Source: Cavia porcellus
Lineage: Eukaryota; Chordata; Mammalia; Rodentia; Caviidae
Length of the DNA: 64,000 nt
Assembly: GCF_034190915.1 (NCBI RefSeq)
Contig: NW_026947630.1
Coordinates: forward strand, 434,001 to 498,000
Direction: 5' to 3'
In this document: piece after piece, positions 53,401-64,000 of the stretch
Layout of the letters: each line of letters starts with the position of its first letter
How positions within the stretch are numbered: the stretch's first letter is position 1
Program-made: the position numbers and the translations under genes
The notes under the pieces: model-generated
Databases searched by the model: none
What the model saw: the letters and a program-made list of their open reading frames with translations, nothing else
Told to the model about the DNA's origin: nothing

Positions 53401-56400
53401 CAATAACACTAACACCATAGCTAAACCTAACCTTATCCCTAAAATTAATCCTAGCACTAATTCTAACCCTAAATCCAAATTCTAACCCTAACCCTAACGG
53501 TAACCTTAACAGCAACTCGAACACTAACCCGTAATCTAAACCTAACCCTAACCCTCACCCTAACCCTAACCCTCACCCAAATCCAAAAGCTAACCATAAC
53601 CCTAACCCTAACCCTAACCCTAACCCTAATCCTAACCCTAACACTAACCCTCACCCGAATCCAAAGGCTAAACATATCCCTAACCCTAACCGTTATCTGA
53701 ACACTAACCATAACGCTAAGCCTCAGCCTAACCCTAATGCTCACCTCAAACCCCAACCCCAACTCTAACACTCTAACACTAACCCTAACGCTAGCCCTAA
53801 ACGTAACCCTGAACGTCAAACCCTAATCCTAACCCTAACCCTAACACTAACCCTAACCCTAATCTCAATCCAACCCTATCCCTAACCCTAACCCTAACGT
53901 TTACCCTAACACTAAATCTAACACTAACCCTAACTCTAACCCTAAACCTAATGCTAAACCTAACTCTAACCCTAACCCTAACCCTCACACTAACCCTAAG
54001 CCTAACCGTAACCTATCATCTAACCCTAACCCTAACCCTTACCCTATACCGAAACGTAACCCTAACCCTAACTCTAAAGCTAACCCTAAACCTAAACCCA
54101 ACACAAAACTCACCCTAACACTAATTCCAACCATAACAATATCCCTTAAAATAATCATAACCCTAACCATAACCCTAATCATGTCTCTAACAACTATCCC
54201 CTAACCCTAAACCTAACCCTAACGCTAACCCTCACCTTAATGCTAAACCTGAAACTAACCCTAACCGTAAACCTAACCGAAACCCTAATCACTAACAATA
54301 ATGCTAACACCATACCTAACCCTAACCTTATCCCTAAAACTACCTAAAACGCTACCTCTAACCCTAAACCCAAATTCTAACCCTAACCCTAACAGTAACA
54401 CTAACAGTAAACTCTAACACTAACCCGTACCCTAACCCTAACCCTAAGCCTCACCCGAACACTAACCGTAAACCTAAGCCAAATTCTAGCCCTAATGCTA
54501 ACCTCAAACCCCAACCCTAAACCTAACCCTAACAATCTAACACTAACCCTAACGCTAGCCCTAATCCTAACCCCTAAAGTCAAACGCTAAACCTAACCCT
54601 AACCCTAACACTAACCCTAACCCTAATCTCAATCCTAACCCTATCCCTAACCCTAACAATCACTAACCTTTACCCTAACCCTAAATCTAACCCTAAACCT
54701 AACCCTAACTCTAACCCTAAACCTAATGCTAAACCTAAATCTAACCCTAACCCTAACACTAACCCTAACTCTTACCCTCACCCGAATCCAAAGGCTAACC
54801 ATAACCCTAACCCTAACCCGAACACTAACCATAACCCTATGCCTAATCCTTGCTCTAATGCTAACCTCAAACCCCAACCCCAACCATAACCCTAACCTTC
54901 TAACTCTAACCTAAATGCTAGCCCAAAACCTAACCTCTAACGTCAAACCCTAATCCTAACCCTAACACTAACACTAACCCTAAGCCTAATCTCAATCCTA
55001 ACACTATCCCTAACCCTAAGCCTAACCTTTACCCTAACCCTAAATCTAACACTAACCCTAACTCTAACCCTAACCCTAATGCTAAACCTAATTCTAACCC
55101 TAACCCTAACCATCACACTAACCCTAACCGTAACCGTAACCTATCATCTAACCCTAATCCTAACCCTTACCCTATACCGAAACATAACCGTAACCGTAAC
55201 TCTAAAGCTAATCCTAACCCAAAACCCAACACAAAACTAACCCTAATACTAACTCCAACCTTAACAATATACCTAAAACTAATCATAACCTTAAACCTAA
55301 CCCTAATCATCTCCCTAACAACTAACCCCTAACCCTAAACCGAACCCTAACCCTAACGCTAACACTAACCGTAACCTCTAAACCTAACCCTAACCATTTA
55401 ACCCTAACCCTGACACTAACACTAACCCTAATCGTAAACCTTCACGCCAAACCCTAATCCTAACACTAACCTTAAATCTAACCCTAACATTAACCCTATC
55501 CCTAACACCAATCCAAACTCTAACCCTAACCTTTTAACACTAACACTAACACTAACGCTAAACATAAGCTTCAACTCTACCCCTAAACCTAACCCTCACC
55601 CTAACCCTACCCCTAATGCTAACCATAACCCTAAACCGAACCCTAACCCTACCATAACCCTAAACTCTAACCTTAATCCTAAACTCTAAACCTAACCCTA
55701 ACACTAATCATAACCCTAAGCCTAGCACTAAATCTAACGCGAAACTCTAACCATAACAGACCCCTAGCCATAACCCAAACACTAAACCTAACCCTAAATC
55801 TAACCAAACGCTAACCCGAACCCCTAAACTTAACCCTAACCCTAACCCTCACGTAATGCTAAACCTGAAACTAACCCTAACCGTAAACCTAACCGAAACC
55901 CTAATCACTAACAATAATGCTAACACCATACCTAAACCTAACCTTATCCCTACAATTAACCCTAACCCTAACTCTAACCCTAAATGCAAATTCTAACTCT
56001 AACCCTAACGGTAACCCTAACAGTAACCTCTAACACTAACCCGTACCCTAAACCTAACACTAACCCTCACCCGAATCCAAAGGCTAACTATAACCCTAAC
56101 CCTAACCCTAACCCTCACCCTCACCCGAATCCAAAGGCTAACTATAACCCTAACACTAACCCTAACCTGAACACTAACCATAACCCTGAGCCTAATCCTA
56201 GCCCTAATGCTAACCTCAAACCCCAACCCTAAGCCTAACCCTAACACTTTAACACTAACCCTAACACAAAACCTAACCCTAATGTCAATCCTAACCCTAT
56301 CCCTAACCCTAAACCTAACCCTTACCTTGACCCTAACACTAAATCTAACCCTAACACTAACGCTAACCCTAACCCTAATGCTAAACCTAACTCTAAAACT

Positions 56401-56482
56401 AACCCTAACCCTCACACTAACCCTAACCATAACCTATCATCTAACCCTAATCCTAACCCTTACCCTATACCGAATCGTAACA
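50455..56482. repeat. 6,028-bp higher-order repeat, unit B1
   Basis: This is the first full unit. From 50455 the sequence matches that 6,028 bp downstream essentially base for base. The only difference I noticed is T at 54186 (ATGTCTCTAAC) against C at 60214. Inside, four diverged sub-blocks are marked by TATCATCTAACC near 52312, 54013, 55140 and 56433 (spacings about 1.91, 1.70, 1.13 and 1.29 kb, counting from 50406). AAGCTT occurs at 50885, 52634 and 55566. Short open frames inside are Arg-Val, Leu-Gly or Pro-Asn artefacts. Confidence 0.92.
50912..50941 (-). other. Perfect tract of five CCCTAA units in B1
   Basis: Five uninterrupted hexamers follow the CTAAGCTTCAACAC module. The tract recurs in B2 and B3. 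The - strand could form a quadruplex. Confidence 0.75.
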
Positions 56483-59400
56483 CTAACCCTAACTCTAAAG
56501 CTAACCCTAACCCTAAACCCAACACAAAACTAACCCTAACACTATCTCCACCCTTAAAAATATACCTAAAACTAATGATAACCCTAGCCCTAACCTTAAT
56601 CATCTCCCTAACAACTAACCCCTAACCCTAAAACTAACACTAACCCTAACCCTAATCCTAAACCTTCACGCCAAAGCCTAATACTAACACTAACCCTAAC
56701 TCTAACCCTAACACTAACACCATCCCTAACACCAATCCAAACCCTAACCCTAACCCTAACCCTAACCCTGTCTAACCCTAAACATAACACTGACCCTAAC
56801 ACAAACCTATTTTCCAACACTCACCCTAACCCTAACCCTAAATCTCAAACTAAACCTAACTCTAACCATAACCCTATAGCTAACTACTAACACTAACACT
56901 AACGCTAAACCTAAGCTTCAACACTACCCCTAAACCTAACCCTAACCCTAACCCTAACCCTAACCCTAAGCCTAATGCTAACTATAACCCTAAAACGAAC
57001 CCAAACCCTAACCATAACCCTAAACTCTAACACTAATCCTAAACTCTAAATCTAACCCTAACACTAATCATAACCCTAATCCTAACACTAAACCCAATAC
57101 CTAACCCTGACGCTATCCTTAAACCTAAACCTATCATAAAAACAACCCTAATGCTAAACCTAAGCCTAACAGTAAACGCTAACCCTAATCCTAACCCTAA
57201 CCCTAACACTAACACTAACCCCTACTCGAACCCTAAAACTAACCCTAAAATCTAACTCCAACCCTAACTCCAACCCTAACCTTAACCATAAGCCTAAACT
57301 CTAACCCTCACCCTCACCCGAATCCAAAGGCTAACCCTAACCCTAACCCTAACCCTAACCTGAACACTAACCATAACCCTAAGCCTAATCCTAGCCCTAA
57401 TGCTAACCTCAAACCCCAACCCTAACCCTAACCGTAACACTCTAACACTAAACCTAACGCTAGCCCTAAACCTCAACCCTAACGTCAAACCCTAATCCTA
57501 ACCCTAACCCTAACACTAACCCTACCCTTAATCCAAATCCTAACCCTAACCATAACCATAACCCTGCCCACCCCTAACCCTAACAGTAACTCTAACCCTA
57601 GCCGTAACCCTAACTCTAACCATAACCCTAACCATAACCCTAAGCCTAAACCTAACCCTAGCCCTAAATCTAACGCGAAACTCTAACCATAACCGAACCC
57701 CAGCCATAACCCTAACCCTAAACCTAACGTTAACCCTAACCTAACCCTAACCCTAACACCTAAACCTAACCCTAAGCCTAACCCTCACCTTAACGCTAAA
57801 CCTGAAACTAACCCTAACCCTAAACCTAACCGAATCCCTAATCACTAACAATAACGCTAACACCATACCTAACCCTAATCTTATCCCTAAAATTAACCCT
57901 AACCCTAATCCTAACCCTAACAGTAACCCTAACAGTAACTTCTAACACTAACCCCTACCCTAACCCTAACCCTAAACCTCACCCAAATCCAAAGGCTAAC
58001 CATTACCCTAACCCTAACCCTAACCCGAAAACTAAGCATAACCCTAAGCCTAATATTAGCCCTAATTCTAACCTCAAACCCCAAACCTAACCTAACCCTA
58101 ACACTCTAACACTAACCCTAATGCTAGCCCTAAATCTAACACCTCAAGTCAAACCCTAATCCTAACCCTAACCCTAACACTAACCCTAACCCGAATCTCA
58201 ATCCTAACCCTATCCCTGCCCTAACCCTAACTTGTACCCTAACGCTAAATCTAACCCTAATGCTAGCTCTAACCCTAACCCTAATGCTAAATCTAACTCT
58301 AACCCTAACCCTCACACTAACCCTAACCCTAACCGTAACCTATCATCTAACCCTAATCCTAACCCTGAGCCTATACCAAAACGTAACCCTAACCCTAACT
58401 CTAAAGCTAACCCTAGCCCTAAACCCAACCCAAAACTAACCCTAACACTAACTCCAACCTTAACAATACACCTAAAACTAATTATAACCCTAACCCTAAC
58501 CCTAATCATCTCCCTAACAACTAACCCCTAAACCTAAACCTAAACCTAACCCTAACCGTAACCTAAACCCTAACCTTAAGTCTAAGCCTACACCAAAAAT
58601 TAACTTCTAATCCTCACCCTAACCGTAAGCCAGCCCGAAATCTAACAATAACCTGAAACCTAAGCTTAACCCTAACCCTAACCCTAACCGTAACCCTAAT
58701 GCTAACCATAAACCTAAACCGAACCCTAACCCTAACCATAACTCAAAAATATAACCCTAATCCTAAACTCTAAGCTAAACCCTAACCCTAATCCTAACCC
58801 TAACCCTAACACTAACACTAACCCTTACTCTAACCCTAACACTAATCTCTAACTCCAAACCTAACTGCAACCATAACCTTAACCATAAGCCTAACCTCTA
58901 ACACTAACCCTCACGCGAATCCAAAGGCTAACCATTACCCTAACCCTAACCCTAACCCGAACACTAACCATAACTCTAAGCCTAATCCTAGCAATAATGC
59001 TAACCTCAAACCCCAACTCTAACCCTAACCTTAACACTCTAACATTAAACCTAACGCTAGCCCTAAACCTCAACCCTAACGTCAAACCCTAATCCTAACA
59101 CTAACCCTAACACTAACCCTACTCCTAATCCCAATCCTAACCCTAACCATAACCATAACCCTGTCCAACCCTAACCCTAAAACTAACCCTAACCCTAGCT
59201 GTAACCCTAACTCTAAACCTAACCCTAACCCTAAACCTAGCCCTAAATCTAACGTGAAATGCTAACCATAACCAACCCCTAGCCATAACACTAACCCTAA
59301 CCCTAACTCTAACTCTATACTAAACGCTAACCCTAACACCTATACCTAACCCTAACCCTAACCCTGACCTTAATGCTAAACCTGAAACTAACACTAACCA

Positions 59401-62400
59401 TAAACCTAACCGAAACCCTAATCACTAACAATAACACTAACACCATAGCTAAACCTAACCTTATCCCTAAAATTAATCCTAGCACTAATTCTAACCCTAA
59501 ATCCAAATTCTAACCCTAACCCTAACGGTAACCTTAACAGCAACTCGAACACTAACCCGTAATCTAAACCTAACCCTAACCCTCACCCTAACCCTAACCC
59601 TCACCCAAATCCAAAAGCTAACCATAACCCTAACCCTAACCCTAACCCTAACCCTAATCCTAACCCTAACACTAACCCTCACCCGAATCCAAAGGCTAAA
59701 CATATCCCTAACCCTAACCGTTATCTGAACACTAACCATAACGCTAAGCCTCAGCCTAACCCTAATGCTCACCTCAAACCCCAACCCCAACTCTAACACT
59801 CTAACACTAACCCTAACGCTAGCCCTAAACGTAACCCTGAACGTCAAACCCTAATCCTAACCCTAACCCTAACACTAACCCTAACCCTAATCTCAATCCA
59901 ACCCTATCCCTAACCCTAACCCTAACGTTTACCCTAACACTAAATCTAACACTAACCCTAACTCTAACCCTAAACCTAATGCTAAACCTAACTCTAACCC
60001 TAACCCTAACCCTCACACTAACCCTAAGCCTAACCGTAACCTATCATCTAACCCTAACCCTAACCCTTACCCTATACCGAAACGTAACCCTAACCCTAAC
60101 TCTAAAGCTAACCCTAAACCTAAACCCAACACAAAACTCACCCTAACACTAATTCCAACCATAACAATATCCCTTAAAATAATCATAACCCTAACCATAA
60201 CCCTAATCATGTCCCTAACAACTATCCCCTAACCCTAAACCTAACCCTAACGCTAACCCTCACCTTAATGCTAAACCTGAAACTAACCCTAACCGTAAAC
60301 CTAACCGAAACCCTAATCACTAACAATAATGCTAACACCATACCTAACCCTAACCTTATCCCTAAAACTACCTAAAACGCTACCTCTAACCCTAAACCCA
60401 AATTCTAACCCTAACCCTAACAGTAACACTAACAGTAAACTCTAACACTAACCCGTACCCTAACCCTAACCCTAAGCCTCACCCGAACACTAACCGTAAA
60501 CCTAAGCCAAATTCTAGCCCTAATGCTAACCTCAAACCCCAACCCTAAACCTAACCCTAACAATCTAACACTAACCCTAACGCTAGCCCTAATCCTAACC
60601 CCTAAAGTCAAACGCTAAACCTAACCCTAACCCTAACACTAACCCTAACCCTAATCTCAATCCTAACCCTATCCCTAACCCTAACAATCACTAACCTTTA
60701 CCCTAACCCTAAATCTAACCCTAAACCTAACCCTAACTCTAACCCTAAACCTAATGCTAAACCTAAATCTAACCCTAACCCTAACACTAACCCTAACTCT
60801 TACCCTCACCCGAATCCAAAGGCTAACCATAACCCTAACCCTAACCCGAACACTAACCATAACCCTATGCCTAATCCTTGCTCTAATGCTAACCTCAAAC
60901 CCCAACCCCAACCATAACCCTAACCTTCTAACTCTAACCTAAATGCTAGCCCAAAACCTAACCTCTAACGTCAAACCCTAATCCTAACCCTAACACTAAC
61001 ACTAACCCTAAGCCTAATCTCAATCCTAACACTATCCCTAACCCTAAGCCTAACCTTTACCCTAACCCTAAATCTAACACTAACCCTAACTCTAACCCTA
61101 ACCCTAATGCTAAACCTAATTCTAACCCTAACCCTAACCATCACACTAACCCTAACCGTAACCGTAACCTATCATCTAACCCTAATCCTAACCCTTACCC
61201 TATACCGAAACATAACCGTAACCGTAACTCTAAAGCTAATCCTAACCCAAAACCCAACACAAAACTAACCCTAATACTAACTCCAACCTTAACAATATAC
61301 CTAAAACTAATCATAACCTTAAACCTAACCCTAATCATCTCCCTAACAACTAACCCCTAACCCTAAACCGAACCCTAACCCTAACGCTAACACTAACCGT
61401 AACCTCTAAACCTAACCCTAACCATTTAACCCTAACCCTGACACTAACACTAACCCTAATCGTAAACCTTCACGCCAAACCCTAATCCTAACACTAACCT
61501 TAAATCTAACCCTAACATTAACCCTATCCCTAACACCAATCCAAACTCTAACCCTAACCTTTTAACACTAACACTAACACTAACGCTAAACATAAGCTTC
61601 AACTCTACCCCTAAACCTAACCCTCACCCTAACCCTACCCCTAATGCTAACCATAACCCTAAACCGAACCCTAACCCTACCATAACCCTAAACTCTAACC
61701 TTAATCCTAAACTCTAAACCTAACCCTAACACTAATCATAACCCTAAGCCTAGCACTAAATCTAACGCGAAACTCTAACCATAACAGACCCCTAGCCATA
61801 ACCCAAACACTAAACCTAACCCTAAATCTAACCAAACGCTAACCCGAACCCCTAAACTTAACCCTAACCCTAACCCTCACGTAATGCTAAACCTGAAACT
61901 AACCCTAACCGTAAACCTAACCGAAACCCTAATCACTAACAATAATGCTAACACCATACCTAAACCTAACCTTATCCCTACAATTAACCCTAACCCTAAC
62001 TCTAACCCTAAATGCAAATTCTAACTCTAACCCTAACGGTAACCCTAACAGTAACCTCTAACACTAACCCGTACCCTAAACCTAACACTAACCCTCACCC
62101 GAATCCAAAGGCTAACTATAACCCTAACCCTAACCCTAACCCTCACCCTCACCCGAATCCAAAGGCTAACTATAACCCTAACACTAACCCTAACCTGAAC
62201 ACTAACCATAACCCTGAGCCTAATCCTAGCCCTAATGCTAACCTCAAACCCCAACCCTAAGCCTAACCCTAACACTTTAACACTAACCCTAACACAAAAC
62301 CTAACCCTAATGTCAATCCTAACCCTATCCCTAACCCTAAACCTAACCCTTACCTTGACCCTAACACTAAATCTAACCCTAACACTAACGCTAACCCTAA

Positions 62401-62510
62401 CCCTAATGCTAAACCTAACTCTAAAACTAACCCTAACCCTCACACTAACCCTAACCATAACCTATCATCTAACCCTAATCCTAACCCTTACCCTATACCG
62501 AATCGTAACA
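56483..62510. repeat. 6,028-bp higher-order repeat, unit B2
   Basis: This full second unit is near-identical to B1, with C at 60214 where B1 has T. AAGCTT sites fall at 56913, 58662 and 61594 as expected from the +6,028 shift. Such identity, beside sub-blocks that differ at many sites, means very recent duplication, active homogenisation, or an assembly duplication. Confidence 0.92.
56940..56969 (-). other. Perfect tract of five CCCTAA units in B2
   Basis: This is the B2 copy of the five-hexamer tract in B1, at exactly +6,028 bp. Confidence 0.75.
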
Positions 62511-64000
62511 CTAACCCTAACTCTAAAGCTAACCCTAACCCTAAACCCAACACAAAACTAACCCTAACACTATCTCCACCCTTAAAAATATACCTAAAAC
62601 TAATGATAACCCTAGCCCTAACCTTAATCATCTCCCTAACAACTAACCCCTAACCCTAAAACTAACACTAACCCTAACCCTAATCCTAAACCTTCACGCC
62701 AAAGCCTAATACTAACACTAACCCTAACTCTAACCCTAACACTAACACCATCCCTAACACCAATCCAAACCCTAACCCTAACCCTAACCCTAACCCTGTC
62801 TAACCCTAAACATAACACTGACCCTAACACAAACCTATTTTCCAACACTCACCCTAACCCTAACCCTAAATCTCAAACTAAACCTAACTCTAACCATAAC
62901 CCTATAGCTAACTACTAACACTAACACTAACGCTAAACCTAAGCTTCAACACTACCCCTAAACCTAACCCTAACCCTAACCCTAACCCTAACCCTAAGCC
63001 TAATGCTAACTATAACCCTAAAACGAACCCAAACCCTAACCATAACCCTAAACTCTAACACTAATCCTAAACTCTAAATCTAACCCTAACACTAATCATA
63101 ACCCTAATCCTAACACTAAACCCAATACCTAACCCTGACGCTATCCTTAAACCTAAACCTATCATAAAAACAACCCTAATGCTAAACCTAAGCCTAACAG
63201 TAAACGCTAACCCTAATCCTAACCCTAACCCTAACACTAACACTAACCCCTACTCGAACCCTAAAACTAACCCTAAAATCTAACTCCAACCCTAACTCCA
63301 ACCCTAACCTTAACCATAAGCCTAAACTCTAACCCTCACCCTCACCCGAATCCAAAGGCTAACCCTAACCCTAACCCTAACCCTAACCTGAACACTAACC
63401 ATAACCCTAAGCCTAATCCTAGCCCTAATGCTAACCTCAAACCCCAACCCTAACCCTAACCGTAACACTCTAACACTAAACCTAACGCTAGCCCTAAACC
63501 TCAACCCTAACGTCAAACCCTAATCCTAACCCTAACCCTAACACTAACCCTACCCTTAATCCAAATCCTAACCCTAACCATAACCATAACCCTGCCCACC
63601 CCTAACCCTAACAGTAACTCTAACCCTAGCCGTAACCCTAACTCTAACCATAACCCTAACCATAACCCTAAGCCTAAACCTAACCCTAGCCCTAAATCTA
63701 ACGCGAAACTCTAACCATAACCGAACCCCAGCCATAACCCTAACCCTAAACCTAACGTTAACCCTAACCTAACCCTAACCCTAACACCTAAACCTAACCC
63801 TAAGCCTAACCCTCACCTTAACGCTAAACCTGAAACTAACCCTAACCCTAAACCTAACCGAATCCCTAATCACTAACAATAACGCTAACACCATACCTAA
63901 CCCTAATCTTATCCCTAAAATTAACCCTAACCCTAATCCTAACCCTAACAGTAACCCTAACAGTAACTTCTAACACTAACCCCTACCCTAACCCTAACCC
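62511..64000. repeat. 6,028-bp higher-order repeat, unit B3 (cut by the window end)
   Basis: The first 1,490 bp of a third unit match 56483-57972 in all places compared. The window ends inside the unit, so the total copy number is unknown. Confidence 0.9.
62968..62997 (-). other. Perfect tract of five CCCTAA units in B3
   Basis: This is the B3 copy of the five-hexamer tract in B1, at +12,056 bp. Confidence 0.75.

Larger units (their letters stand above)
1..64000. repeat. Degenerate telomere-type (CCCTAA/TTAGGG) array spanning the window
   Basis: Every stretch inspected is made of CCCTAA or close variants: CACTAA, CTCTAA, CGCTAA, CCATAA, CCGTAA, CCTTAA, CCCGAA, CCCTAAA and the 8-mer CCCTCTAA. 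The C-rich strand is always the + strand; I saw no block of TTAGGG on +, so there is no head-to-head fusion or inversion. Perfect tracts are at most six hexamers. Variant positions recur at fixed spacings in many copies, so they are inherited sequence and not random read errors. No unrelated insert of more than roughly 20 bases was seen. The best description is an interstitial or subtelomeric telomere-derived satellite with nested higher-order repeats. The species is not identifiable. Confidence 0.95.
37276..64000. repeat. Repeat family B
   Basis: Family B has a different marker set: CCGAATCCAAAGGCTAACC, ACCTCAAACCCCAACCC, GTCAAACCCTAATCC, AACCTATCATCTAACCC, CATCTCCCTAACAACTAACC, CACTAACAATAATGC, ACAAACCTATTTTCTAACAC, CACCAAACATTAACTTCTAA and CCTAAGCTTCAACCC. 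Sites of the TATCATCTAACCC type lie near 37914, 40304, 43105, 45080, 48812, 50406, 52312, 54013, 55140 and 56433, so the older module spacing varies between about 1.1 and 3.7 kb. No gene is supported. Confidence 0.85.

Noticed and set aside
56017..56430. 137-residue open frame on the - strand (and its copy at 62045-62458), Arg-Val rich
   Set aside because: AGGGTT repeated reads Arg-Val; the frame is long only because the hexamer register holds. There is no domain, the composition is that of the repeat, and it lies inside a tandem repeat unit.
1..64000. Read or basecalling errors in a pure telomere
   Set aside because: The same rare variants recur in order at fixed spacings in several diverged copies. 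The known nanopore telomere miscalls are not the pattern seen here.
1..64000. Plant-type telomere (CCCTAAA)
   Set aside because: CCCTAAA units occur only as scattered variants; the prevailing register is six bases.

Overview
The window is one continuous, degenerate telomere-type repeat array. Nearly all of it is built from CCCTAA hexamers on the + strand (TTAGGG on the - strand) and point or length variants of that unit. I find no protein-coding gene, rRNA, tRNA, transposon or CRISPR array. The open frames present are translation artefacts of the hexamer: Pro-Asn and Leu-Thr on +, Leu-Gly and Arg-Val on -. The longest perfect tract I found is only six hexamers (16371-16406), so this is not a working chromosome end. 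It is an interstitial or subtelomeric telomere-derived satellite. TTAGGG telomeres occur in vertebrates, most other animals, many fungi and some protists. The size of the array and signs of CpG decay favour an animal with a methylated genome, possibly a vertebrate, but the species cannot be read from this sequence.

Layout: Family A fills about 1-37255. Its markers include CTCTAACTCTCTAAACATA, CCAATCGTCTAACCC, AAACATCCAACCCTCTAACC and TATCAATAAGCCTCTAAACC. From 1 to about 21189 it is an irregular, strongly diverged mosaic with local tandem duplications (about 1350-2705 and 4060-4319) and dispersed duplicated blocks (about 4250-5000 with 12500-13170; about 7250-8550 with 13830-15130). From 21190 to about 29888 it becomes a regular higher-order repeat of three units of about 2.9 kb. 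Two related units of about 3.5 kb follow (about 29889-36030), then a truncated 2.9-kb-type unit (about 36030-37255).

At about 37250-37276, inside a short perfect hexamer tract, family A stops mid-unit and family B starts mid-module. Family B runs to the window end. Its markers include CCGAATCCAAAGGCTAACC, AACCTATCATCTAACCC, ACAAACCTATTTTCTAACAC and CCTAAGCTTCAACCC. From 37276 to 50454 it is a mosaic with a 134-bp and a 660-bp tandem duplication. From 50455 to the end it is a near-perfect 6,028-bp tandem repeat: two full units and 1,490 bp of a third, with one substitution noticed between the full units.

The whole array keeps one orientation. Homogeneity rises from left to right, so successive rounds of recombinational amplification of different ages explain it better than telomerase addition at the left end. 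There is no evidence for a gene system here; the interest lies in the nested repeat architecture, the family junction and the recent 6-kb amplification.
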